A program made the translations under genes and the position numbers. The notes beneath the pieces were generated by a model. It saw only the letters and a program-made list of their open reading frames with translations, was not told the origin of the DNA and searched no databases. Below are positions 1 to 8,075 of a stretch of 8,148 nt of DNA, one piece after another. The first letter of the stretch is position 1. The number at the start of each line of letters is the position of its first letter. This DNA is from Elstera litoralis (GTDB lineage Bacteria > Pseudomonadota > Alphaproteobacteria > Elsterales > Elsteraceae): contig NZ_LAJY01000193.1 of NCBI RefSeq assembly GCF_000963705.1, positions 1 to 8,148 of the forward strand, read 5' to 3'.

Positions 1-563
1 CGCCGCCGCCCGCGCCGGTCGATCTGGTGCCGCAAGCCGCTCCCGTTCCGGCCCCCTCGTCGGTCTCGGTAGCACCGCCGGTTGCCGTTTCTGCGCCAAC
101 ATTGCCCAATGGGGCCTCGGTCGATGCGCGGCTCGATGCCATGCTGGCCGATGTTGGGGCCGATCCGGTGCGGCGGCAGGCCTTGAGCGCGGATAGCGCG
201 GCGGCGACGGCCCCCTCGCTGGCCACGCTCTACTTCCGCGATGGCTCGGCGGGGCTCGATAGTACGGCGCTTGCCGTGCTGAAACAGGTGGCGCAGATCC
301 AAAAATCCCGAGGCGGGCGTTTAGTGCTGGTCGGCCATGCAAGCCGACGCGCCGAGACGAATGACGCGCGCAAACGCGAAACTTTCAATCAAATAATCAG
401 CGCGCAACGGGCCGAAAATGTCCGTAAGGCCTTGGTGCGCTTGAAAGTTCCCCAGCTCGATCTGTCGGTGCGCGCGTCGGGCGACAATGCGGCGGTGTTC
501 GATGAAGCCGCGCCCGCAGGCGAAGCCGCCAACCGCAAGGTCGAGATTTATCTTGAAGATTAA
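1..563 (+). CDS. OmpA-like C-terminal domain protein, 5' end missing
   Basis: The reading frame beginning at base 3 is open to the window edge and stops with TAA at 561-563, so the true start lies upstream; the GTG at 27 is probably an internal valine. The visible N-terminal part is a Pro/Ala/Val-rich low-complexity stretch, typical of a flexible periplasmic linker. The last ~120 residues look like an OmpA-like peptidoglycan-binding domain. They contain a strand resembling the family opening (LYFRDGSAGLD), then VLVGHAS at the usual 'GHTD' position, an SAQRAENVRKAL helix, and a closing NRKVEIYLED that matches the family 'NRRVEI'. Such domains hold envelope proteins to the cell wall by binding meso-diaminopimelate. 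Any N-terminal signal peptide or membrane segment would be outside the window. The gene ends 85 nt before the aminotransferase, and nothing seen ties it functionally to the genes that follow. The domain call is fairly secure; the exact protein is not identifiable. Confidence 0.8.
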   Translation, partial: PPPAPVDLVPQAAPVPAPSSVSVAPPVAVSAPTLPNGASVDARLDAMLADVGADPVRRQALSADSAAATAPSLATLYFRDGSAGLDSTALAVLKQVAQIQKSRGGRLVLVGHASRRAETNDARKRETFNQIISAQRAENVRKALVRLKVPQLDLSVRASGDNAAVFDEAAPAGEAANRKVEIYLED

Positions 564-648
564 GGCCGCTCGCGCCTAAACGAACAATCGCCCTGGCGCG
601 TGGGGACAGCCACGGCGTTTCCCCATTAGTCCCCGTGGGATAGACATT
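564..648 (+). promoter_or_regulatory. Leader rich in inverted repeats, upstream of the aminotransferase
   Basis: This 85-nt gap contains three 6-bp perfect inverted repeats. CGCGCC at 571-576 can pair with GGCGCG at 595-600, GGGGAC at 602-607 with GTCCCC at 629-634, and CCACGG at 610-615 with CCGTGG at 633-638. The second and third share bases 633-634 and cross each other, so they are mutually exclusive. The third covers part of the only ribosome-binding-like sequence (GGGA at 637-640, 8 nt before the ATG at 649). No U-tract follows any stem, so none is a textbook intrinsic terminator. No clear -35/-10 promoter was recognised. Some pairing is expected by chance in GC-rich DNA; a regulatory role is inference. 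Confidence 0.3.
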
Positions 649-1874
649 ATGGACAGCGACTTTCACAGCATTCGCCGCTTACCGCCTTACGTTTTTGCGG
701 AAGTGAACAAGCTGAAAGCCGCCGCCCGAGCTAATGGCAGGGACGTTATCGACTTTGGCATGGGCAATCCGGATAGCCCGACGCCGAAGCATATCGTCGA
801 CAAACTCATCGAAGCCGTGCAGAACCCGCGCACGCACCGCTATTCCATGAGCAAGGGCATTCCTGGCCTCCGGAAAGCCATTGCGGGCTATTACGAGCGC
901 CGGTTTGATGTGTCGCTCGACCCTGAAACCGAAATCGTCGCAACCCTCGGCTCGAAAGAAGGGCTGGCGAACCTCGCCAACGCCATCACTAGCCCCGGCG
1001 ATACGATCATGGTGCCGAACCCCTCCTATCCCATCCATGCTTTCGGCTTCATGATGGCGGGGGCCTCGATCCGCCACCTGCCGACCACTGAAGGCACTGA
1101 TTTTATGGTGATGCTGGAGCGCGCCGCGAAGCATTCGGTGCCCGCGCCGACCGCCTCATCGTCAATTACCCCTCGAACCCGACCGCCGAAGTGCGCGGGC
1201 TCGATTTTTATGCCGATATTGTCGATTTCTGCCGCAAGCGGAATATCTGGGTTTTGTCGGACATGGCCTATTCGGAACTCTATTTCGACGATAACCCGCC
1301 GCCCTCGATCCTTCAGGTGCCGGGCGCGATGGATATTGCCGTGGAGTTCGGTAGCCTGTCGAAAACCTATTCTATGCCCGGCTGGCGCATGGGCTATGCG
1401 GTGGGCAATAAGAAGCTCATCAATGCCCTGACCCGGATTAAATCCTACCTGGATTACGGGGCGTTCGCGCCGATTCAAATCGCTGCCGCCGCCGCTCTGA
1501 ACGGGCCGCAAGATTGCGTTGAAGACATGCGCACTCTGTATAAGCAGCGCCGGGATGTGCTCATTCAGTCGCTGGCGCAGGCGGGCTGGGACGTGCCGTC
1601 GCCGCCCGCGACCATGTTCGCCTGGGCGCCGATCCCGGATCGTTTCAAGCATCTGGGCAGTCTGGAATTCTCCAAACGCCTGCTGCTGGAAGCCGATGTG
1701 GCGGTCGCTCCCGGCGTCGGTTTCGGCGAATATGGCGATGGGCACGTGCGCTTGGCGTTGGTGGAAAATCCGCAGCGCGTGCGCCAAGCCGCCCGCTCGA
1801 TCAAGACCTTCTTCGGGCGCGACGATGTGGCGGATTCGGCCTTCAAGCCGGTCCTGCATATGGCCGCTCAATAA
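649..1874 (+). CDS. alaC: AlaC/DapL-type class I aminotransferase, frameshifted near 1155
   Basis: Fold-type I PLP aminotransferase, close in my recall to E. coli AlaC (glutamate-pyruvate aminotransferase); relatives are often annotated as LL-diaminopimelate aminotransferase. The first part (649 to ~1155, 169 codons) starts with an AlaC-like RRLPPYVFAEV and carries GMGNPDSPTP, SKEGLANL and VPNPSYPIHAFGF. The frame then shifts: from 1158 the family sequence continues as IVNYPSNPTAEV in another frame to the TAA at 1872-1874. Restoring one base after 1155 (GCC-CTC for GCC-TC) gives PTALIVNYPSNPTA and a 408-residue protein of normal family length. In that protein the PLP lysine is K239 (SLSKTYS), with D205 and Y208 in LSDMAYSEL and the substrate-carboxylate arginine probably R368 (GHVRLALVEN). 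Without the repair the first frame runs into unrelated residues and stops at 1431. The ATG at 649 has a weak GGGA site 8 nt upstream. hom follows after 45 nt. The choice between alanine and diaminopimelate as product cannot be settled from sequence. Confidence 0.85.
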
Positions 1875-1919
1875 GTCTGTCTAACGCGACCCGACGATAA
1901 AATAAGGTGAGAGACTGGT

Positions 1920-3221
1920 ATGGAAGATCGTAAACCGTTGCGCGTCGGCATTGCCGGTTTGGGTGTCGTCGGCGCGGGCGTCGTCGGGTTGTTACAGCGG
2001 AATGCCGCGCAGATCGCGGCCCGCGCGGGCCGTCCCATCGAGGTGGTGGCGGTGGCCGCGCGGGACCGTGCGCGGGATCGCGGCGTTGATCTCACGAAAG
2101 TGACCTGGGCCGAAACGGCGCAGGATCTTACTCAGCGCAATGATGTCGATGTCTTCGTCGAACTCATCGGCGGCTCGGAAGGCCCAGCGCGCGAGGCCGT
2201 CGAAGCCGCGCTGGCGCGGGGCTTGCCGGTCGTCACCGCCAATAAGGCGCTGCTCGCCCATCATGGGGCCGACCTCGCGCGGATGGCGGAAGCACGCGGC
2301 GTAACGCTGGCGTTCGAAGCGGCGGTGGCGGGCGGCATTCCGGTAATTAAGGTGTTGCGCGAAGGCTTGGCGGCGAACCGCTTCAGCCGCGTTTATGGCA
2401 TTCTCAACGGCACCTGCAATTACATCCTGACCAAGATGCGCCAGGAAGGCCGCGATTTCGCCGATGTGCTGGCCGATGCGCAGAAGCTGGGCTATGCCGA
2501 GGCCGACCCGACCTTCGACGTGGACGGCATCGACGCCGCCCATAAGCTGTCGATTCTGGCCGCCGTCGCGTTTGGCACCGATGTGGCGTTCGATAAGGTC
2601 CATGTCGAAGGCATCCGCCACGTTTCGGCGGTCGATATTGCCTTTGCCGAGGAACTCGGCTACCGGATCAAGCTGCTCGGTATTGCCGCCCTGACCGAGG
2701 CTGGGCTGGAGCAGCGCGTTCACCCCTGCATGGTGCCGGTCGATAGCGCCATCGCTTCGGTGGAAGACGTTTATAACGCCGTGGTTGCCGAAGGCGATGC
2801 AGTCGGAACCTCGATGATGGTCGGGCGCGGCGCGGGGGCGGGACCAACGGCGTCGGCAGTCGTCGCCGATCTGATCGATCTGGCGCGCGGCTTCTCGGTC
2901 CCGACCTTCTCGGTGCCGGTCGCGGCGAAGGTGGCGCTGCCGTCCGTCGCTATCGATAAGCATCGCGGTGCCTATTACGTGCGCCTGATGGTGCTGGACC
3001 AACCGGGCGTCATCGCCGATATCGCCGGGGCTTTGCGCGACGAAAAAGTGTCGATGGAAGCCATGATCCAGCGCGGCCGCAACCCTGGCGAGATCGTTCC
3101 GGTTGTGCTAACAACCCATGAGACGGATGAAGCCGCGATGCGCCGGGCGCTCACCCGGATCGATGGGGTGCCCGCGATCACAGAGCCGCCCCGCGTTATC
3201 CGCATCATGGAACAATTGTAA
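1920..3221 (+). CDS. hom: Homoserine dehydrogenase with C-terminal ACT domain
   Basis: NAD(P)-dependent homoserine dehydrogenase (433 residues). It reduces aspartate-4-semialdehyde to homoserine, the branch point to threonine and methionine, in the cytoplasm. The Rossmann nucleotide-binding motif GLGVVG is at residues 13-18, in VGIAGLGVVGAGVVGLL. TANKALLAHHG follows around 107-116. The substrate-binding region includes GILNGTCNYIL (160-170) and the family signature GYAEADPTFDVDGIDAAHK (191-209), with the probable catalytic D205 and K209. Residues ~352-430 form an ACT domain (RLMVLDQPGVIADIAGAL), the usual site of threonine feedback inhibition. Length and domain order are typical of the monofunctional enzyme; there is no fused aspartokinase. 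The ATG at 1920 has AAGGTG 10 nt upstream. The gene lies 45 nt after the aminotransferase and 76 nt before glpX. The frame is intact over its whole length, unlike that of the gene before it. Confidence 0.96.
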   Translation: MEDRKPLRVGIAGLGVVGAGVVGLLQRNAAQIAARAGRPIEVVAVAARDRARDRGVDLTKVTWAETAQDLTQRNDVDVFVELIGGSEGPAREAVEAALARGLPVVTANKALLAHHGADLARMAEARGVTLAFEAAVAGGIPVIKVLREGLAANRFSRVYGILNGTCNYILTKMRQEGRDFADVLADAQKLGYAEADPTFDVDGIDAAHKLSILAAVAFGTDVAFDKVHVEGIRHVSAVDIAFAEELGYRIKLLGIAALTEAGLEQRVHPCMVPVDSAIASVEDVYNAVVAEGDAVGTSMMVGRGAGAGPTASAVVADLIDLARGFSVPTFSVPVAAKVALPSVAIDKHRGAYYVRLMVLDQPGVIADIAGALRDEKVSMEAMIQRGRNPGEIVPVVLTTHETDEAAMRRALTRIDGVPAITEPPRVIRIMEQL

Positions 3222-3259
3222 GCGCCTCGGTATCGCGCTATCACCCTGCCCAACTGTTA

Positions 3260-3278
3260 GCCCCTTTGCCTAAGGGGC
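3260..3278 (+). promoter_or_regulatory. Hairpin just upstream of the glpX ribosome-binding site
   Basis: GCCCCTT at 3260-3266 is a perfect 7-bp inverted repeat of AAGGGGC at 3272-3278, with a 5-nt TGCCT loop. It lies in the 76-nt hom-glpX gap and ends 5 nt before the glpX Shine-Dalgarno region (TTGGAG, 3282-3287). The bases after the stem (CTCTTGG) are not a U-run, so it does not look like an intrinsic terminator. It could be an mRNA processing or stability element that sets the relative expression of hom and glpX, but that is inference from position only. Confidence 0.4.
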
Positions 3279-3297
3279 CTCTTGGAGACATTTGCCC

Positions 3298-4263
3298 ATG
3301 TCGATGGACCGTAACCTCGCCCTCGAAGCCATTCGCGTTACCGAAGCCGCCGCGCTTTCCGCCTCCCGCCTGATGGGCCGGGGCGACGAGAAAGCCGCCG
3401 ATCAGGCCGCCGTTGATGCGATGCGCCGCGCGCTGAACGATCTCGATATCGACGGGACGGTGGTCATCGGCGAGGGCGAGCGCGACGAAGCGCCGATGCT
3501 CTATATCGGCGAAAAGGTCGGCACCGGCCAAGGCCCGCGCATCGATATCGCCCTCGATCCGCTCGAAGGTACCACGATCACCGCTAAGGGCGGCCAGAAC
3601 GCCCTTGCCGTTATTGCGATGGCGGAAGCGGGCGGTTTCTTGAATGCGCCGGACGTGTATATGGATAAAATCGCCGTTGGCGGCGGTTTGCCCGAGGGCG
3701 TTGTCGATATCGATGCCGACCCGGCGACCAATCTGAAGAACCTCGCCCAGGCCAAGAAGCTGGCGGTGGAAGACCTCGTGGTCTGCATTCTCGACCGGCC
3801 CCGGCATTCCGATTTGATCGCCAAGGTGCGGGCGGCGGGGGCGCGCATTATGCTGATTTCCGATGGCGACGTGTCGGGCGTCATCGCCACCTCCACGCCG
3901 AATTCGGGCGTCGATCTCTACCTCGGCTCGGGCGGCGCGCCGGAAGGCGTGCTCGCGGCGGCGGCATTGCGCTGCATCGGCGGCCAGATGCAGGGCCGTC
4001 TGCTGTTCCGCAACGACGATGAGCGCGGCCGCGCCACCCGCATGGGCATCACCGATTTTAACTGCAAATATTCGATGCTCGACCTTGCCAAGGGCGACGT
4101 CATGTTCGCGGCGACCGGCGTGACCGATGGCGCGATGCTGCAAGGCGTGCGCCTGTTCCCCGGCGGGGCCACGACCCATTCGCTCATCATGCGCTCGGCA
4201 ACCGGAACCGTGCGCTATGTGACCGCTCAGCACAATACGGTGCTGAAGCCGTTCAATCACTAA
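3298..4263 (+). CDS. glpX: Class II fructose-1,6-bisphosphatase (GlpX)
   Basis: Metal-dependent phosphatase that removes the 1-phosphate of fructose-1,6-bisphosphate in gluconeogenesis. In autotrophic relatives the same family can also act on sedoheptulose-1,7-bisphosphate. The protein is 321 residues from the ATG at 3298, within the usual family size. Family motifs are present: VVIGEGERDEAPM (residues 55-67) with acidic metal ligands around E59 and E61, DPLEGTT (87-93) with D87 and E90, and GSGGAPEGVLAAAALRCIGG (210-229) with the conserved E216. The start was chosen at 3298 because GGAG at 3284-3287 is 10 nt upstream. A TTG at 3292 would extend the protein by two residues but sits only 4 nt from that site, and an ATG at 3304 is too far away. 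The stop at 4261-4263 is 4 nt before the recJ ATG, so the two are probably translationally coupled. No irregularities are seen in the frame. Confidence 0.95.
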   Translation: MSMDRNLALEAIRVTEAAALSASRLMGRGDEKAADQAAVDAMRRALNDLDIDGTVVIGEGERDEAPMLYIGEKVGTGQGPRIDIALDPLEGTTITAKGGQNALAVIAMAEAGGFLNAPDVYMDKIAVGGGLPEGVVDIDADPATNLKNLAQAKKLAVEDLVVCILDRPRHSDLIAKVRAAGARIMLISDGDVSGVIATSTPNSGVDLYLGSGGAPEGVLAAAALRCIGGQMQGRLLFRNDDERGRATRMGITDFNCKYSMLDLAKGDVMFAATGVTDGAMLQGVRLFPGGATTHSLIMRSATGTVRYVTAQHNTVLKPFNH

Positions 4264-4267
4264 GCCG

Positions 4268-6054
<1,787 letters not shown>

Positions 6055-6132
6055 GGCTGAGGTTTTCTGTGGGGTTTTCGCCGCTCGGTCATGGGAATGT
6101 CACGAAACGCAGGCGACCGAACAAAGTCACTC

Positions 6133-6162
6133 TTGACCCCTCCCCGCAAATCGCGCTATCAA
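6133..6162 (+). promoter_or_regulatory. Probable sigma-70-type promoter of tRNA-Glu
   Basis: TTGACC at 6133-6138 matches the -35 consensus in five of six bases. TATCAA at 6157-6162 matches the -10 element in four of six, with an 18-nt spacer. Transcription would begin near 6169-6170, about 9 nt before the mature tRNA 5' end at 6179, which is the expected arrangement for a single tRNA gene. The rest of the recJ-tRNA gap (6055-6132) holds one weak inverted repeat (TCGGTC 6085-6090 with GACCGA 6115-6120) and no clear terminator for recJ. Confidence 0.55.
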
Positions 6163-6178
6163 CCGCCCACGCCACGAC

Positions 6179-6254
6179 GTCCCCATCGTCTAGAGGCCTA
6201 GGACACCAGCCTTTCACGTTGGTAACACGGGTTCGAATCCCGTTGGGGACGCCA
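6179..6254 (+). tRNA. tRNA-Glu (anticodon UUC)
   Basis: A 76-nt cloverleaf can be drawn directly. The acceptor stem pairs GTCCCCA at 6179-6185 with TGGGGAC at 6244-6250. The anticodon stem pairs CCAGC at 6206-6210 with GTTGG at 6218-6222, with one G-T pair. Its seven-base loop CTTTCAC holds the anticodon TTC at 6213-6215, decoding GAA and, by wobble, GAG. The T-arm is ACGGG, loop TTCGAAT, CCCGT (6227-6243). The discriminator base G6251 is followed by an encoded CCA at 6252-6254. The gene stands alone between recJ and the convergent - strand operon. tRNA 3' ends are common integration targets, but no second copy of this 3' end is visible in the window. Confidence 0.97.
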
Positions 6255-6262
6255 ATCACACC

Positions 6263-6288
6263 ATAACCTATTGAAGTTTCTAGGTTAT
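6263..6288 (+). repeat. AT-rich inverted repeat in the convergent gap
   Basis: ATAACCTA at 6263-6270 is a perfect 8-bp inverted repeat of TAGGTTAT at 6281-6288, with a 10-nt loop (TTGAAGTTTC). It begins 9 nt after the tRNA-Glu CCA end and lies between the tRNA and the oppositely oriented permease gene. It stands out as AT-rich in GC-rich surroundings. It could act as a bidirectional 3'-end structure, but only TT follows it on the + strand. A run of five T at 6306-6310 is 17 nt further on, so it is not a classical rho-independent terminator. Confidence 0.4.
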
Positions 6289-6366
6289 TTGGACGTGAAA
6301 CGGCGTTTTTCTCCAGCAGAATGCAAATTGGGACGCGGCACCGACTCCAGTCTAGGTGCGGGCGGA

Positions 6367-7125
6367 TTAGCGGTTCCGCCAGAGAATATAAACGCCGACG
6401 CTGGCGACGAGCACGGCGAAGATCCGGTTTAGTGTCGCCCGTTGCACGGCCAACCGGGCGGCGAGGCGGGTTCCAAGGTAGCCGCCCAGAATACCGCCGC
6501 CGATAAACTCCAGCGCAATCGTCCAATCGACAAGGCCGGAGAGGGCGTAATTCACCGAGGTCGTCAGCCCGAACAGCCCGACCGAGAGCAGCGAGGAGCC
6601 GATGGCGTTGAGCATCGCCATCCCGCTCCCCAGAATGAGGCCGGGAACGACGAGAAAGCCGCCGCCGATGCCGAAGAAGCCGGAGAGCCCGCCCACGGTA
6701 AGGCCCACGGCAATCAGGCGGGGGGCGTTCTGCCGGTCGAGATGAACATCGGCCCCTGCCGTTGCCGCGCGGGGCCGGGTCATGGCAATCGCCACGGCGA
6801 TCATCACTAGTCCGAATAAAAACAGTAACCTCTGCCCATCCATGAGCTTGCCGAGGGTCGAGCCGAGGACCGCGCCGCTCATCCCGGCGATACCGAACAC
6901 GGCGGCGCACGGCCATTTTACCGTCCCGCGCCGAGCGTGCTGGGCCAGATTGGCGAAGGCATTCACCGCAACCGCCAGCGCGCTGGTGCCAATTGCCCGG
7001 TGTGGATCGGCCATGCCGACGACATAAAGCAGCAGCGGCACCGCTAAGACCGAGCCGCCGCCGCCGATCAGGCCGAGGGTGAAGCCGACGAAGCTTCCTG
7101 AGAGGACCGCGAGCAGGGGCATCAT
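6367..7125 (-). CDS. TSUP (TauE/SafE) family membrane permease
   Basis: A 252-residue, strongly hydrophobic protein of the TauE/SafE (TSUP) family, whose members move sulfite, sulfonates or related small anions across the inner membrane. The family's two-fold repeat is visible. The first half opens with GSFVGFTLGLIGGGGSVLAVPLLLYVVG, followed by AIGTSALAVAVNAFANL. The second half opens with GGLSGFFGIGGGFLVVPGLILG, followed by AIGSSLLSVG. A loop with charged residues (PRAATAGADVHLDRQNAP) joins the halves, and the protein ends with a last membrane segment and WRNR. Two adjacent ATG codons, 7125-7123 and 7122-7120, could start it. AAGGG lies only 3 nt before the first and 6 nt before the second, so the second (251 residues) may be the real start. 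The gene begins 6 nt after the stop of the persulfide dioxygenase-like gene, so they are surely co-transcribed. From this pairing, sulfite export is the best guess for substrate; the family alone does not prove it. Confidence 0.88.
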   Translation of the reverse strand: MMPLLAVLSGSFVGFTLGLIGGGGSVLAVPLLLYVVGMADPHRAIGTSALAVAVNAFANLAQHARRGTVKWPCAAVFGIAGMSGAVLGSTLGKLMDGQRLLFLFGLVMIAVAIAMTRPRAATAGADVHLDRQNAPRLIAVGLTVGGLSGFFGIGGGFLVVPGLILGSGMAMLNAIGSSLLSVGLFGLTTSVNYALSGLVDWTIALEFIGGGILGGYLGTRLAARLAVQRATLNRIFAVLVASVGVYILWRNR

Positions 7126-7131
7126 TGACCC

Positions 7132-8046
7132 TTAAAGAGCATTCAGGGGAATTTTAAGATAAGCGACGCCATTGTCTTCGGCGGGCGGCAGCATTCCGGC
7201 GCGCATATTCACTTGAATCGCGGGGAGAATCAGGCGCGGCATAGCGAGCGTGCGGTCGCGGGCTTCGCGCAGGGCGACGAAATCCTCTTCGCCCATGCCG
7301 TCGCGCGCATGGATATTCTCGGCGCGCGCGGCGGCAACGTTGGTTTCCCAGCGAATTTCACGCTCGTTGGGGCCGTAATCATGGCACATAAACAGGCGCG
7401 TTTCGGGCGGGAGCGTTAGAATCCGCCGCATCGAGCGAAACAAAATTCGTGCATCGCCTCCGGGAAAATCGGCGCGGGCCGATCCGGCGTCGGGCATGAA
7501 CAAAGTATCGCCGACGAAGGCCGCGTCGCCGATTACATGGGTCATGCAGGCGGGGGTATGGCCGGGGGTATGGAGCGCGCGCCCAGTGAGGCCGCCGATT
7601 TGGTATGTTTCGCCGTCACAGAAGAGATGATCGAACTGGCTGCCGTCGCGCGCGAACCCGGTTCCGGCGTTAAAGACCGCGCCGAAGGTGGTTTGCACGG
7701 TGCGGATCTGCTCGCCAATGCCGATCTTGCCGCCAAGCCGCGCCTTCAGATAGGGTGCCGCGGAAAGATGGTCGGCGTGAACATGGGTTTCGATCTGCCA
7801 GTCCAGCCGCAGCCCCGCCTTTTCGATAAAGGCGATGATGGCGTCCGCTGAGGCGGTGCTCGTGCGCCCGGAGGCATAATCGAAATCCAGCACCGAATCG
7901 ATCACGGCGCAGGCGGCGGATGCCGGGTCGGCCACCACATAGCTGATTGTATTCGTCGCCGGATCGAAAAACCCCGTGACCTGCGGGTTGAGCGGGGAAG
8001 CGGCCGGCAAGCCGGGAGCCGCCGGGGCCGAAGGGGCTACCGTCAT
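7132..8046 (-). CDS. Persulfide dioxygenase-like MBL-fold hydrolase (ETHE1/Blh type)
   Basis: A 304-residue metallo-beta-lactamase-fold protein. The core matches the bacterial ETHE1/Blh group, which uses one iron to oxidise glutathione persulfide to sulfite during sulfide detoxification. The metal motif THVHADH gives H88, H90, D92 and H93. PGHTP gives H163, VGDTLF gives D180, and CHDYGP gives H222. The segment SARADFPGGDA (189-199) is typical of this group and separates it from glyoxalase II and true beta-lactamases. The C-terminus (LPAIQVNMRAG...AYLKIPLNAL) also fits. The first ~20 residues are Ala/Pro-rich and look like an extension relative to relatives that begin near VTGFFDPATNTISYVV. 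The ATG at 8046 is nevertheless supported by AGGAG 8 nt upstream. No rhodanese domain is fused. The TSUP gene follows 6 nt downstream and a membrane-protein gene ends 29 nt upstream, an arrangement like bigR/blh operons. Reaction and substrate are inferred from family and context. Confidence 0.88.
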   Translation of the reverse strand: MTVAPSAPAAPGLPAASPLNPQVTGFFDPATNTISYVVADPASAACAVIDSVLDFDYASGRTSTASADAIIAFIEKAGLRLDWQIETHVHADHLSAAPYLKARLGGKIGIGEQIRTVQTTFGAVFNAGTGFARDGSQFDHLFCDGETYQIGGLTGRALHTPGHTPACMTHVIGDAAFVGDTLFMPDAGSARADFPGGDARILFRSMRRILTLPPETRLFMCHDYGPNEREIRWETNVAAARAENIHARDGMGEEDFVALREARDRTLAMPRLILPAIQVNMRAGMLPPAEDNGVAYLKIPLNAL

Positions 8047-8075
8047 TCGGTTTTCTCCTGAAAAAAACGCGTGGT

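Noticed and set aside
1140..1175. Programmed ribosomal frameshifting as the explanation of the aminotransferase break
   Set aside because: No slippery X-XXY-YYZ heptamer, stimulatory stem or internal Shine-Dalgarno is obvious, and this family is not known to use recoding.
1992..3002. A 336-residue open frame on the - strand opposite hom
   Set aside because: It lies wholly antisense to an unmistakable homoserine dehydrogenase, is rich in Arg, His, Gly and Ala with no recognisable motif, and is the usual by-product of GC-biased codon use.
3241..4260. A 339-residue open frame on the - strand opposite glpX
   Set aside because: It is antisense to the intact GlpX gene, has low-information His/Arg/Gly-rich composition and no recognisable domain or ribosome site.
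6085..6120. TCGGTC/GACCGA inverted repeat as a recJ terminator
   Set aside because: Only 6 bp with a 24-nt loop and no following U-tract; easily explained by chance.
6179..6254. tRNA-Glu as the attachment site of an integrated element within the window
   Set aside because: No integrase gene and no direct repeat of the tRNA 3' end is seen between the tRNA and the right edge; the downstream genes look like ordinary chromosomal functions.
6298..6310. AAACG-G-CGTTT followed by T-run as an intrinsic terminator
   Set aside because: The arms leave a one-base loop, so a stable hairpin cannot form; the T-run alone is not evidence.
6089..6916. A 275-residue - strand frame spanning the tRNA gene and part of the permease
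   Set aside because: It runs antisense through the tRNA-Glu gene and in another frame of the permease gene; the Arg-rich translation is typical of spurious frames.
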